Of a DNA stretch of 64,000 nucleotides, positions 1 through 12,059 are shown piece after piece; the stretch's first letter is position 1, and each line of letters starts with the position of its first letter. This stretch comes from Agriotes lineatus. Lineage: Eukaryota; Arthropoda; Insecta; Coleoptera; Elateridae. Position numbers and translations under genes: made by a program. The stretch spans positions 49,183,763-49,247,762 of the forward strand of contig OW679202.1 of NCBI GenBank assembly GCA_940337035.1. Reading direction: 5' to 3'. The notes under the pieces are model-generated. The model ran no database searches. It had not been told where the DNA came from and saw only the letters and a list, made by a program, of their open reading frames with translations.

Positions 1-1439
1 GTGTTACAACTTAATTTGAGTTTGTTCGTTGATTATTCACTCACTTTCACTGTTGGTATTGTCTGCTGTTATCACTAGATCTTGCGTTCTTTTTCTCTTT
101 AGTCCTTTGTGTAAAGATTGTATACCTATGTTATGATAAGCAACACTGTTGCACTTGTTAACGTTCTTGAAGAATCGTTTATTTGTTGTTTGGATGTACT
201 GCTGTATGGTGGGATTCTTAGTTCTTCGTGAGTTTGCTTGTTTCTTATAAACCATGGTGGTTTTGTTGCGATTCTCAGAACTTCATTTTGGCACATTCGA
301 TCTGGAATGCGGAGGATAAAGTAGTGCTAACCTGGTATGAAACTTATTCAACTTTTTATTAATGTGTTACCCTCAAGACCCAAAAGCATTAAAAACTTTA
401 ATTGCGCAATAAAACTACTTACACACAATAAATCTTGACGGTAAACAATCAAATCTAATTCAAGGACAGTAACAACAGTTCAAACGCTTAATTTTAAGTC
501 ATCAGCAACGCTACGTTACATGGCGACACTTCAAAAATCACTTCACTGTACATTGTGCGTTTTAAAATTACTACAAAAGACACAGTACCTTTGAGGGGTT
601 CAATTTGCACTGCTGAGGATGTCCAACGATGCTACACGCCGCTCAAGCGACTGCGGCAAAATACTTGAAGAACTGCGAAAAAAGACCTAGGTTGCTATCT
701 GTCGAGGGATGTTAAATCTCCAGAGGGTAGAAACGAAGAACGTAATCAACAGACAAGGTTGCGGTACGGTACATGTGACTTCATTAAAAACAATTAGCAC
801 AAGAATAACCACCCCAAGGCGTCAATCGAAGCTTGCCAACTCCGCAAAACGAGAATTCCTCAGTTAATAACTACACCAAACGTCTCTCAAATAACCAAAA
901 ACTAAACCGGTAACGCCTATACACAGTTTCACTTGAATTCGACGTTGCTCAACGAAGGCAACAGGCCCTCACCGAGCGGAGCAAACAATGACACTTGTTG
1001 CCTCTTCCAAGTCTGGCGATTGAATCCCGAAGCCAAAAAGAACGCGCCCGTGCGTTACTTATCTTACTCCCTCTAACTCACACAGAAACGTGCGGGTTGC
1101 GTCATTATTGCACCACTTGATGCAACCACGTCCGCGCCCACGAGCGAGATACCTCGGCAAACAGGTTCATGCATGTACGAAACGGTCGACTATCTGGAGC
1201 CAAAAAGCGTGAAACGTCATTCCTGCGCCAAGTAAATATCTAAATTTAAATCGACGTTGCGCTCAAGATATGATGAAAGGAACCGGAAGACATCAATTTG
1301 AAATGAACGAAATTGAGTTTTAAAACATCGCTAAACTCTCAATTCGGGCCTGGTTTGAAATACAGATGCGAAAAAGAGCTAAATTCAAAAATTGTCCTTA
1401 CAATTTGTGATGTGTTCTGAGATATCTCCTGCACTCCAA
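1..1439. other. Unassigned non-coding stretch
   Basis: No coding family is recognisable here. The only open frame (about 72 codons, minus strand, near 37-255) has no motif. About 600-1260 is clearly richer in G and C than its surroundings and lacks long frames, so it could be an LTR, a 5' UTR or an old repeat. I saw no terminal repeats that would settle this. Confidence 0.4.
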
Positions 1440-2158
1440 CACTTATCTATTTTTCAACTGCTTTACAGCCATTAGATACTCATTAAATACGGTTGTTTTT
1501 AGATAACCCCAAAGAAAAAAATCTTTTGGTGCCAGATTCGGAGTCCGTGGTGGCCACGGTATTCTCATGTAATGGCCTATTACTCGATGCTAAAACGCAC
1601 GATTCAAAAAGGTTCTAACGTTTTGGGTACGATAAGCCGGTGTGCCATCTATCTGGTACCAGACTTCGTCAAGATCGATATCCATTTCAATTAGTGCTGG
1701 TATTATTTTCTTTTGAAGCAGTTCCAGATATTTTTGTCCCGTAAGATTTCTATCTATGGAGAACGGGCCCACAATACGATTATTGATCAGTCCAGCCCAA
1801 ACATACACTTTCTGAGATCGCTGCGTTTTGGTATTATGAAAAAGATATAAATTCTGTGAAAACTTTTGAACTTTTCATTCTTAAGAAATTTGTGTACATC
1901 TATTCAGCTTCTACTCACATGAACCAGCTCAGCAAGTCTTCTTGTACTCAGCGTATTATCCTCTTGGATCAGGTCAACAATTGCTCTTTTCATAGCTTCT
2001 GTGGGTACTTGTGATCGGTTTCTCTTTTTATAGTTTGCAACGCAGCCTGTGGTATCAAACTTTGCCATAATTCTTAATATTGTTGTCGGGTTGGGGATAG
2101 GAGGCTCGGGATGTTTTCAACATTGGAATAACTGAACTTTTTCTTCAGTTGTGTACAT
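1440..2158 (-). pseudogene. Broken IS630/mariner-type transposase
   Basis: Remnant of a cut-and-paste transposase of the IS630/Tc1/mariner superfamily. Reading leftward from an ATG at 2158, the N-terminus has a helix-turn-helix-like start (PNPTTILRIMAKFDTTG) followed by a second segment ending STRRLAELVHVSRS. After a jump come YVWAGLINNRIVGPF (about 1770-1810), WYQIDGTPAYRTQNVRTFLN with the second catalytic Asp, and in another frame IPWPPRTPNLAPKDFFLWGY (about 1505-1570) with the third acidic position. The segment that should hold the first catalytic Asp is missing between the helix-turn-helix part and YVWAG, and there is at least one frameshift and one stop. Terminal inverted repeats were not identified. 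The element is dead; family assignment is firm, subfamily is not. Confidence 0.8.
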
Positions 2159-2523
2159 TGTATCAAAGAATTAACTGTGTAAAGTGTAATATTCACTATT
2201 ACCAAGAATTTATCTTACTTTTAATGTTCCGCTTTGCTACATTACTGTCATATTTATGACAGTAGTGTGTAACTATAGAAATAATTAACCATATGTTGCA
2301 TGATAAAGTAAATTCTCTGTATTTGCATTAATGTATTTTTACACTATTTGCCGTTTTGTTTTTTTTAGAAGCAGTAAGCCACATAACATCGTTTGAGTGT
2401 CCAAATGCTCCAATTTGTATTAATAATCTGTTACTGCCACTAGATGATTGATTGTACTGTGCAAACGTAATCGTAGATAACTAATTGATCTCTTTGTAAA
2501 TACCAACAAAAATTAAGACAACT
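2159..2523. other. AT-rich spacer
   Basis: No gene or clear repeat seen. It lies between the dead transposase and the 3' tail of the next LINE fragment. Confidence 0.4.
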
Positions 2524-3112
2524 AGATTAGATTTAGATTAGATTTAGGTTCCACGCTTGCCCTTTGCTGGCATGCGCACGTCAGCCCTTTGGGATTTTTG
2601 TATTGTCGGGAGTTTTCAAGTTAGCAGGCCGACATCCGTATCTTTTACTAGACTTTTAATCTCCCCTACTAGCTTGCGATTGTCAATAGATTTGGTGCCC
2701 TTTACACTCTAATGCTGGGCATTCAAAGAGGATATGATAGGTTGTTTCGTCATCCTCTTGACATAGTCTGCAAACAGGTTCATCTCTAGAGATATTGATC
2801 CTGTAAATACATTCTCTGAATGCTCCAGTGCCTGTTAGTAGACTGACTACTTGCTTGATTCGAGTTCTGTGCAGTCTCAACAGGGTTTTCGTGGTTTGTG
2901 GATTCGGAGTTTATAACAATCCTTTGCAGTGCGTTGCTTGATTGTAGTTTCTCCACCTTAGTTGGTGTGCGGTATTGGCCCATTCATTAATGGCTGAGCC
3001 AGCTTGGTTTTTCTGAATGCTTAGATCAGGTTCTGGACCGGTCATTGCATTACGCGCTTAAGACAACCAATAAATGTATTTGTGTCATGAGTTTCTGCTC
3101 TTGCTTTCTTTG
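2524..3112 (-). pseudogene. LINE 3' fragment (RNase H tail and zinc-knuckle-like end)
   Basis: 5'-truncated non-LTR retrotransposon of the R1/I/LOA-like group, 3' end at the left. On the minus strand the frame gives GPEPDLSIQKN, then NEWANTAHQLRW, then LLRLHRTRIKQVVSLLTG and CRLCQEDDETTYHILFECPAL. This is the standard C-terminal block after RNase H, with a CxxC...HxxxxC finger. One stop lies at about 2890. The 3' end is followed by a short tandem tail (TAGATT units at 2524-2548), as in LINEs that prime on simple repeats. Too short to assign to a named clade. Confidence 0.75.
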
Positions 3113-4559
3113 AGTTTTCTTGTGTCAACGTAGTACACTTCTTGTTGGGTGAAGGAAATTATTTCGTAAGTTCTGTGTCTACTCTTAATTTAACTACATC
3201 TGACTAGCAATAATGTGACACATCGGGCAGTTGCTATTTCGGGTTCTTAGAGTGAATAAGGTTATGGAAACGAATACCTACAAGGTGCCCATTTTAAATC
3301 GTGGCGCCTTAAAATTAGAAAACAAACAGCCCATTCTACTTGTAAAATGTGGCTATTATCTTAAAATTAAGATTAAATACACCTTATGCATTAGCACGCC
3401 TTGAATTTTTGAAGTTAGTACATTATTTAGTGTTTAGCTTCAAAAACGTTAGCCAAAAGTTTTCTAATTCTGACAGAGCTCTCATTCTACGATTCTCAGT
3501 GTTAGTTGTAGTTTTAATTAAAATTTTTTGTTTGTTTGTAGCGTGTATTTACAGTTTATGATTCCCGTTTTAGTTTAAATTTATTTTTGTAGTGGACTGT
3601 ATTCTTCTAGTTGTGTCATTCTTGTATTCTAACATGTGGTCCACTTTCCCAAAAACCCTAAAATTTTAGAGCCTTCTGGTTCAACCCCGAAAAACGTCCG
3701 TCGTTTCTAAAACTAATTAGTCTCCATCCTTCGAAGAGTGAACAGCTCTTGCTTGTTGTCGCCGGATAATTCAGTTTATACACATACATTGTTTTCGTCG
3801 TAAAATAGGTGTATATCTTGTATTGGGTGTTCGAATCCTTCCTTCAGCTTTACGAAACCACTCGCCTCCGAGCTCTATATGCACCTGTACCTGGGAAGGA
3901 TTAAAGGTAAGTGACGCAATTTTGTTTGTTTATTGTCCACTTGTCGTTTATTTGTATCATCGCGTCACAATTAATCGTTCACTCAGGATAGGACGGCACA
4001 GGTATCCTAAAATTACAGTTTTGTTACCCGATATCTTTTTTTTCCAAGCTTGTCGGGAAACGACTTTTTAATATTTGTAATGCAAAACCATACTGTAACA
4101 ATGAAAAATGTACTTAACTTAGCTCCGAGCCACAAGCGGGTTTAACAGAAACCTCAACCAATACTGGAAAGCCTGCCAAGCCACCCTACACAAAAAAGAG
4201 TTTCCGCAGTAAATCATCTTTTCAAACATCAAGCAATGGTTTTGGAAGCAATAAATGGCAACTAGTGCAACAAAAAATATTTTTTATCAGTCTCATCAAT
4301 TCTACATTGAAGGAACCACTTTTAAATTGTTATAAACATTTTCTAAAAACACGAGTATCGATATATCAACAAATTCTATCACAGATTCGATAATAATCGC
4401 AGCAAGGGTATCTATATCTATCAAACAGAACATAAATTCTGCAAGGAGGAAGGTGCCATGTCATGGTGGAATAATGTTTGTAAGAAAACTATAAGAAATT
4501 AAAAAAATGATGTTTAACAGGTATCAACGGGAACTTAATATATAATTTCATAGAATTTA
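3113..4559. other. Unassigned stretch
   Basis: Small open frames (3349-3561 and 3823-4071, both plus) have no recognisable motif or domain. Base composition is AT-rich with a slightly GC-richer patch at about 3660-3780. No terminal repeats were identified. Confidence 0.35.
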
Positions 4560-5900
4560 AAAAAGAGTCCTGAAAACATTACATAGATTCTACAGAGAAA
4601 TTAAAAAGTACACAGACAACTCAAGGGCGGTAATTTCTCTCGTCAAAATAAGAAAAAGGCTTATATGACCCCTCGACGTTTTAAGATAGCTACCAACATA
4701 TCTTACACGATCTTGTATGCTGTATTAGATGACCTCGAAAAAAGTTTGTATGAGGTTCGAAAGGTGTAGTTTATGCAAGGTCGGAGATATATTTTTTATT
4801 ATATATTTTTACAGTCAGAATTTTAGTTAATTCTGGTTAGATGATAAAAAGGGTTAGAATTCTCTACATAAATCTCTGAGAGCGACAGTTTTTAAGAAAA
4901 GCAAACCTATAGATTAAAATTCGCTACTTCAGCAGTGTCATTTTTTACCCTCCTTGGAGCTGTAGCTTTCTTAAGATGAATTTTCGGATCTATGTTCCTA
5001 GGAACTTTTTGTCTTGTAACAGGGCAGCAAGGGTAACAAAATTTAAGGGGTGATAGTTCTCATCCAAATAAGACAAAAAGTTCATATAAACTTAAGTCCG
5101 GAAATGCGTCTAAAGAGAACTGCAGCTCCGAGACGGATAAAATTAGTCCTATCTTTAATGCCCGTACTAAGAAATCGCCAGAAAACGTCTACCAAAACCT
5201 GAATCTATTTATACCAACCGTTAACAACACCTTACACATTTCCAGCCCCCGACATATACTTGCATCTAACTAAATTTCCCAAAGAGAGCACACCTAGAAT
5301 ATAAGACATCGTTAGATGAGATACTGAACCCAAAAACCACAAACATGCAACTAGATGATACGACAGTGAGCGCCCCAGATATAAAACGTCTAAATAAATG
5401 CAATATTTTCCTTAAATGGAACAGTTACTGGGTGTCGAGGACGGATAATAAACTCCGATTGATCCACAAAACACTACCCAGGTCTGGTCCTCCACCATTT
5501 CTGAGGCGAAACTGGAAGTGGGTTTATCAAGACTGAGGATAGGATACACCAGTATTACTTCCGACTACCTTCTACAACATGATGGCCAGATCGTTTGAGA
5601 CGTTTGCCAAACGAACTAAACTGTTTTACATATTATCTTATATTGTACCAATTACTATCTCTGCAATTATATCGTCTGCCATTCTACTTATATGGCCGTT
5701 CCACTCATCAGGCTTTCTTAATACCAAACTGCCAATGTCTTCTACATTATACTGGCTTCATATTTCCTCATTTCTAATGTGATTTCGTCTGCTTATTCGT
5801 GTTATTTTCCGTAGAGTTTACATTTCCAGTTTCCAGCATTTGACATGCCTTAATGGTATCAGGTCTTGATTGTACACTGTAAATCGTAATAGGTTTTACG
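4560..5900 (+). pseudogene. Degenerate LINE RNase H / C-terminal fragment
   Basis: Heavily decayed 3' part of an I/LOA-like LINE. At about 4603 there is a VYTDNSRA reading that resembles the start of an RNase H domain (usual form YTDGS). The better evidence is at 5400-5610: FLKWNSYWVSRTDNKLRLIH, LPRSGPPPFL, and in a shifted frame GLSRLRIGYTSITSDYLLQH, matching the 'W...W...K...L..R..TRLRIGHT' block that follows RNase H in these elements. Downstream, frames keep broken pieces of the terminal finger. Several frameshifts and stops are present. The 5' boundary is a guess. Confidence 0.5.
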
Positions 5901-6109
5901 ACTACTTTGTAAATTTTTACTTTTGATTCTTTTTGTAGGAGTTAGTTGTACCATATAAGTATAGTCGTTTAGGCATGCAGAAATTATGCCCTCTTTGATT
6001 GGTGCACCACTTCTCTGGTTAATATGCTGGTACTTATTTTGATTTTTTTTTCTTCCTATCCTGTATCCTTTTTTGCAGTGTTTTAATGTCAGTTTTATAA
6101 TTTCATCCA

Positions 6110-6342
6110 GATACTAAGTAAGTGCCCGGAATGTGATAAGGTGTTGAATCCTGACAAAGAAATTCAGTGTGATTTGTGCAAACTGCCAATATATACTACT
6201 TGCTCTGGTCTTGTACGTGCTGAAATCCAGTGTCTTGTAAATAAAGAACTTCGTATCACTTATCAACGCGATACATGTGCAGCACAACGTGTTGAGGTTT
6301 TTTAACTTAAACAGCTGATTTTAGAGTTAAAACTCCGTATAC
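6110..6342 (+). pseudogene. LINE ORF1 start with PHD-like finger
   Basis: First recognisable part of the LINE at 6.1-9.7 kb. The translation from about 6127 gives CPECDKVLNPDKEIQCDLCK followed by TTCSGLVRAEIQCL, a PHD-like zinc finger of the kind found at the start of ORF1 in many insect CR1/jockey-type LINEs. ORF1 proteins of this type bind the element RNA. A stop follows at about 6303. The frame is then interrupted by a repeat at 6343-6474. Confidence 0.6.
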
Positions 6343-6474
6343 AGTGTGTAGACGGCACCACCCCAGTATTTTTTTATATATTATCGATGTAAAAAATTTC
6401 TTTTTTCTGATGATACCCCTCACTAAATTCTACTTTTAGGATATGTTAGGTACTTTCCCTTCACGGTAAAACGA
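6343..6474. repeat. Fragment of foldback repeat inside LINE ORF1
   Basis: Reverse-complement match to the repeat at 9.7-11.5 kb: the stretch reading leftward from the GTGAAGGGAAAGTA equivalent through TAGAATTTAGTGAGG to ATCGATAATATATAA occurs here and again at 10101-10131 joined to 11364-11440. It starts near TATACAGTGTGT. LINE ORF1-like sequence resumes about where it ends. It also acts as an uninterrupted paralogue of the site where the hAT element (10132-11363) inserted. Confidence 0.7.
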
Positions 6475-6765
6475 AATAAGTTAAAACCATTCTTTGTTAA
6501 AGCTAGAGAAGATGGTTATTACGCTTAACTTAAATACAATAAACTATTTATCGATGGAAAATCTTTAAAATTAGAGGAATTACAAAATAAAGTAGGTAAT
6601 CGTTATCGACAATAAAATCCAAGCAGCTAATTATCATGACAGTACTATCAACCCAACTGATACTGGAAATATGAATAAACAGTCCCAATCAGATGATCAA
6701 CAGGAAGCAGTGGGTGTTGAAACCAGAAGTAGCAAGAAGTAGGATAAGGCGGAAATTCTTTATGT
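6475..6765 (+). pseudogene. LINE ORF1 C-terminal part
   Basis: After the inserted repeat the translation continues with KPFFVKAREDGYYA, KYNKLFIDGKSLKLEELQNK and then a Ser/Lys-rich end (KQSQSDDQQEAVGVETRS). This is the usual linker and coiled-coil end of ORF1 just ahead of the endonuclease. Stops interrupt it. It reads into the endonuclease region without a clear gap. Confidence 0.5.
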
Positions 6766-7458
6766 CTAATGCATCTTAATATACAATCCATTAGAAATAA
6801 AACTTTAGATCTTGAAGTTGCATTAAACAATGTTGAATCTGACTTTAATTCGGTGCTGGATATTGTTTGTGTTTCCGAGCATCATCTAATAGAAGATGAA
6901 ATTAATTTAATTAATATAAGTACCTAATTATTACATACCGTCGTATTATTGTAGAAAAGTATTAGCTAAAGGTGAAGTTTTAATTTTAGTACGAAATAAT
7001 TTGAGTTATAAAAATTTACAGTGTAATGCGCCAACAATAGAGAAACATTTTGAGTGTACGGCAACAAAGAATTCAAAAACTATTATTATAGTAATCTACA
7101 GAACTCCGGACAGTGACTTTTATATTTTTATGGATAGTTTGGTTCAACTCCTTGAAGAAGTGTCGACATTTGGTTTGGATGTGATAGTGTGTGGCGATTT
7201 CAATATTAATCTTCACGTAGAGGATGTTAAAAAACAGAATTTTTGAGTAGTATGGCAATATTTAATCTACAACCACACATCTCTGTAAGTACTAGAATGA
7301 CTAAATATTCATCAACATTAATCGATAATATAATTAGGAACTTAAGTGACGAAGATGTTATATCATCAGTTATTGATTTAAATTTATCTGATCACTGTGA
7401 ACCAATAATAAAAATTAATAATTATTTCTGCAACTCTATTCCTATAATATCTGAATAA
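6766..7458 (+). pseudogene. LINE APE-type endonuclease domain
   Basis: AP-endonuclease-like domain that would nick the target DNA for reverse transcription. Visible blocks in order: LMHLNIQSIRNKTLDLE (start of the fold, with the conserved Asn), VCVSEHHLIEDE (the catalytic E position usually reads E.H or E.W), VIYRTPDSDFYIF, VIVCGDFNINL (the GDFN catalytic block, about 7180-7205), and LSDHCEPII (the terminal SDH block, about 7385-7405). The reading changes frame at about 6930 and 7245 and ends at a stop at 7456. All key blocks are recognisable, but the enzyme cannot be made in one piece. Confidence 0.85.
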
Positions 7459-8894
7459 TCCGATGTTTTAACGAAAAATCATTTTCAAAATTTGGCACAC
7501 TCATGTCTTGTGTAGATTGGGATCCCGTTTTTAAAGCAGTAAGTGTGGATGATAAAATGTATAAATTTTATATTTTGTTCCTGAGTTGTTTTGAAAATGC
7601 ATTTCCAATACGTAGGTATAGCTAAACACAATGTATGCCAAAAAAAGCTTTGGATAACAAAGGGTATCAAAAAGTGAAGTAGAACAAAAAGAGATCTATT
7701 AAAGTACAAAAAATATAGTAATGACCCAAATTTTCACAATTATGTAAATTCCTACATTAAAATATTTAAAAATATAGTTTTGCTATCTAAGCAGCTATAT
7801 TTAAAAAATAAAATTGTAAACTCTAATAACACTGCCAAAACTATGTGAAATATTGTAAAGGAAGGAACCGGTAAACGTTCATACAAGCAAAATGATAGTA
7901 CTGAAATTAGGGTGGAAGACAAAAACATTACAAATCCTGTTTGTATTGCAAATATATTCAATAGTTATTTTGTAAACATTGCTTCTAATTTAACAAACTC
8001 CTTACAACAACAGCATGATTCAAGTTACTATTTAAATGCAATAGAAAATAAGAATGGGTCATCATTTTTCGTAAACCCAGTAATAGAAAATGGAGTTGCA
8101 TCTATAATTAATAATCTTGCAAATAAAAAATCCTCTGGCCCAGACAATATTCTTTCATCTGTTATAAAACGAGTTTTATGTGTAATAGTTGCCCCTCTAA
8201 CTAACATCATAAACTGTTCTTTTGGTTTGGGAATATTTCCTTCCGAATTAAAAAAATCAATAATTAAACCGATCTTTAAAAAAAGAATTAAAACTGAAAT
8301 TAGTAATTATAGGCCGATCTCGTTGTTATCTAATATTTCTAAAATTTTCGAAAAATTAATGTATAACAGATTACAGCAGTAATTAGATTCAAAACAAATT
8401 TTAAATAGCTTCCAATTTGGTCTTAGAAAAAATTGAAATACAATTCAAGCAATTTTTCTTTTATTGAACAAGTAACTGATGCATTGGAAGATAACAGTTA
8501 TGTAATTGTGATCTATCCAAAGCGTTTGACTGTATAAATCACGATTTGTTGTTAGAAAAACTTGACTTTTATGGTAGGTATAAAAGGTGTTGCTTACGAA
8601 TGGTTCAAATCATATGTAAATATTTGAAAACAAATGGTCGAAATGCGATACAGGAACGGCTCAGAAATAATTCAATCGTTTTATTCGGACTTGAAACTTG
8701 TTAAATGTGGAGTACCTCAAGGCAGTATATTAGGGCCATTGTTATTTATCATCTACATTAATAATTTACCTTTAAAGTTTTTGGACTCCCCGTTTACTTT
8801 ATTTGCTGATGATACAACATTGTTAATTAAAAAAGATAATAAAAATAATATGCTTGAAAATATATCTAATATTGTAGATCAAATTTGTCAATGA
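7459..8894 (+). pseudogene. LINE reverse transcriptase domain
   Basis: Reverse transcriptase of a jockey/CR1-type LINE. From 7912 one frame of about 156 codons contains KKSSGPDNILSSVIKRV, then ELKKSIIKPIFKK and NYRPISLLSNISKIFEK (RT blocks 1 and 2). After 8383 the frame breaks. The block DLSKAFDCINHDLLLEKL (catalytic Asp) is readable at 8510-8565 in another frame. At 8634-8894 come CGVPQGSILGPLLFIIYINN and LFADDTTLLI (the FADD catalytic pair). At least three frameshifts and several stops are seen. 7459-7911 is the endonuclease-RT linker and is mostly unreadable. Confidence 0.88.
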
Positions 8895-9677
8895 TTCACA
8901 AATAATAAATGAATATTAAACTGTAAAAAAACTGCCAATATAACTTTCACTTCTCCAAGAAGTAGTTAAAAATATTTTAAATACAAATAACGGCATAATT
9001 GAAGCAGCTGAGTCTGTAAAACTTTTGGGTTTGATTATAGACAATAAACTATCATGGTCCCCACACTTGTCACATCTAAGCGGAAGGTTGGCTTCAGCCG
9101 TGTATGCACTCTCAGTTATCAGGAAAAGATTAGATTTATAATTATATACAAAAACGTGCAATAAGAACTATGTGTAAATTAAAAAAATACGATTCTTGTA
9201 GACCATTTTCCTCAAACTAAATATTTTTACTGTAACTAATTTATATATTTTCAAACTATGCCAATTTATTTTCAAGATGAAAAGTCAATTAACTAAATCA
9301 GCTCACGTACACAGCTATAATACTCGGAAAAATGATTTAAGACTTCCTCAGGCTACAAAAACATCAACAGTGAACAGTCCTTTATACGTAGGAATAAAAA
9401 TTTATAATGCATTACCGGAAGAATTAAAAGATTTAGACGCGTTCAATAAATTTAAATCGCGATTAAAACAATGGTTGATGAAACACGGTTTTTATAATTT
9501 ACAAGAATTCTTCAACTGTCAATCTACCTGATAAATAAAAGTGGATTCACTTTGCTTATACAAAATTCTACCTTTTTAATTTTAATTTAAATTATACTTG
9601 TATTTATCACAAGGCCCTGTACATTCTTTCCCGAATATTATTTGTTAAAGGAAAATAAAATCACTTACTTACTTACG
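8895..9677 (+). pseudogene. LINE C-terminus and 3' tail
   Basis: The post-RT 'thumb' block ESVKLLGLIIDNKLSW appears at about 9010-9057, followed by LSHLSGRLASAVYALSVI. Then, in a frame open at 9277-9531, comes the usual C-terminal region (THSYNTR-like HVHSYNTRKNDLRLPQ, then GIKIYNALPEELKDL). A stop follows at 9529. The element ends in AATAAAATC followed by ACTT repeats (about 9650-9676), a typical simple-repeat LINE tail. Confidence 0.82.
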
Positions 9678-9686
9678 CTAGCTTAC

Positions 9687-11475
9687 TACGATTTAAAATA
9701 AACAGCAAAATTGGAGAACTCATATTAGAAATTTTTTTACCAAAAAATCTTATTAATAAAAGCTGTTCAGAATCATTCGAATAAGTTAAATCCGAAATTT
9801 CATTAAAAATCTCTCAAAAAATTTAAATAACGATTTATGGGATGCATCTTCCAGTTGCAGTACGGTAGGAAATGACCTATCAATTATGCAGTTGTGGTTA
9901 GGGGATGGTTAAATAAGAATTTTCCGGGAAGATGGATAGGTCGTAACAGTCTCATTTTTTGTTTTTAATGAAATTTCAGATTTAGCTTATTTGAGCGATT
10001 CTGAACAACTTTTATTAACAAGATTTTTTGATAAAAAAAATTCCTAATATGACTTCTTCAACTTTGCTGATTGTTTTAAATCGTAATAGGGTAGCATTTT
10101 ATAGTGAAGGGAAAGTAACATACCCTAAAAACAGGGCTGTGGAGTCGGTCACAAAAAATCCGACTCCGACTCCTGATATTTTAGTAGTTTGAATCCGACT
10201 CCGACACCCGACTCCGACTCCGACAGTACTAGAATATTGATAACCCCCCCTCCCCAATTCCTTTTCATTTACCTAATAAACTTTACCGGCTCATAACGAA
10301 TTTCACAAGTTTTGCGAAATGTGGTTGATTATAATTAATTTCATATTTACAAATATTGCATTCACAGTTTCCAGCAACGTACTGATTTCACGTACAAATA
10401 CACAGAGAGCTTTACAAACTCTAATGAGGAAAAGGATAAAATTTACTTTTGGAAGAATACATTTCATGGCAAAATTTCATAAACGTGCAAATGCCATTGT
10501 TATAACAAGACAGTTTCTTACCTGCTTACTAAACTAACAGTACTAACTACATTCCGTAGTAGATTATTTTCTTAAGGCGTCATTTACTACGTGCCTACAT
10601 AATACAAGTTTACTGAGTCATAGAAAATTCAAATAGTCTGACGTCTGAGCAGGGTTGAGCAGATTTAAATTATTTGATTGAAATAATGAATTTAATGGAG
10701 GAATTTAATTATCAAAATTATTGATTTAAATATTATTTTTTTATATTTTGCCAAATCAACAAAACAAATACACCAAAGAAGTGCTCTTCAAATATTGCCA
10801 ATTAAACAAAAACACCATGAACAGTAACAATATAACCAAATTCTGAAACTGGTTTAACTTTTAAAATACATCTTGAATCAGTTAAAACATAAAAATAAGG
10901 TGCACTATGAAAGTTAGACATTAGAGATAATACTAATAATAGTATTAATACTCACTATGCTTGTTTTATTGTTAATCACATAAAACAGTTATTGGTAAGA
11001 TATAGAAAAACAGTCTACTACTCTGTACAAGAAAAACGTCGGCATTTTAAATAGTTTGACAAAAATTTAAATTTACAAGCGGTGATCACACTGATTCTAG
11101 AACACACTCTGCACACTAGTGGACCTATGAATTAACATGTTATAGTAGTGCACGTACATTTTTATAAACTAACATAAATAAAGAAAAATCGATTTTTATT
11201 AAATCTGAGTCTTCAAATAGTCAGTACTACAGTCGTTCAAATAGTTTGATAGCTTTTGGCGTCGGGTAATTTATACGGACTCCGACTCCGACTCCGACTC
11301 CACCCTAAAAATTCCGACTCCTCGACTCCGACTCCTGACTCCGACTCCGACTCTACAGCCCTGCCTAAAAGTAGAATTTAGTGAGGGATACAATAAAAAA
11401 AAAGAACTATTTTTTAAATCGATAATATATAAAGAAAATACTAGGGTGGGGCGTCTAAAGTGAGACACACTGTAT
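9687..11475. repeat. Foldback element, split by a hAT insertion
   Basis: Arms at 9687-9811 and 9963-10085 are inverted copies of each other over about 120 bp with scattered mismatches, so this part can form a long hairpin. The same repeat continues past 10085 to 10131 and resumes at 11364 after the hAT element, running to about 11475 where it ends near TATACAGTGTGT-type sequence (reverse complement at about 11470). The match to 6343-6474 shows it is a dispersed family. No coding capacity was seen. Superfamily unknown; the TATACAGTG end would suit a TA-targeting element. Confidence 0.65.
10132..11363. mobile_element. Non-autonomous hAT element rich in GACTCC
   Basis: A 1232-bp element starting CAGGGCTGTGGAGTCGG and ending with the inverted CAGCCCTG. 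It is flanked by CCTAAAAA (10124-10131) and CCTAAAAG (11364-11371), an 8-bp target duplication with one change. The ends are filled with repeated GACTCC/GGAGTC subterminal motifs (10167-10228 and 11277-11353). Terminal CAGGG and 8-bp duplications are hAT hallmarks. The interior has no transposase-like frame, so it would need an enzyme supplied by another copy. The undisturbed target sequence exists at 6343-6474. Confidence 0.88.
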
Positions 11476-12000
11476 ATCAATAAATCTGCAGTCTTAGATT
11501 TCGACCAAAAAGAAGAAATCATAACTCAAGTAGCTGAACGTCATCGACGTGCACATAATATTATTATCTACTATAGCATTAGTGAGAGCTCTGCTCATAA
11601 TGCTGAAATTCGTATTGCCGAAGATCAAAATAAGGTTAAAACTGTCAACTACAAAGCATAAACACAGATAATATTAAAATGTGCTTTTATGTAGGAACAT
11701 CCGATAACAAACCTCGCCCCTTAAAAGTCACTTTAAATAATCCATCGGATGCACTAACAATACTACGTAATAAATTGCAACTTAAATTAAATGGTGAATA
11801 AGTAACGCTTCGACCAGATCAAACGCCTTCCCAACGTGAATATTTGAAACTGCGTGCTGAACTTAACGACAGGATTTCTAAAGGTAAAAACAACATTACT
11901 ATTCGGTATCTACAAGGAATTCCCAAAATCGTTTCAAAAAACTTATAACTCTCCAGCTTTATTATCAAAATATGTTAGGGCCAGGCGAGAAATTAAGCGT
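11476..12000 (+). pseudogene. LINE ORF1 (nucleic-acid-binding) remnant
   Basis: Second plus-strand LINE. The translation gives DFDQKEEIITQVAERHRRAH, then NIIIYYSISESSA, NAEIRIAEDQNKVK, and further on NKPRPLKVTLNNPSDALTIL and TLRPDQTPSQREYLKLRAEL. This is the conserved ORF1 region (coiled coil, RRM-like fold and 'D-T-Q-R' basic block) of jockey/CR1-type elements. Stops are at about 11660 and 11800. It ends around 11990, where the frame runs into unrelated GC-rich sequence. Confidence 0.7.
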
Positions 12001-12059
12001 CATTTTCAAATTCATACTCGGCCCTTACAAACGTACGTTTTCAAGACATGTGCCGGTTC

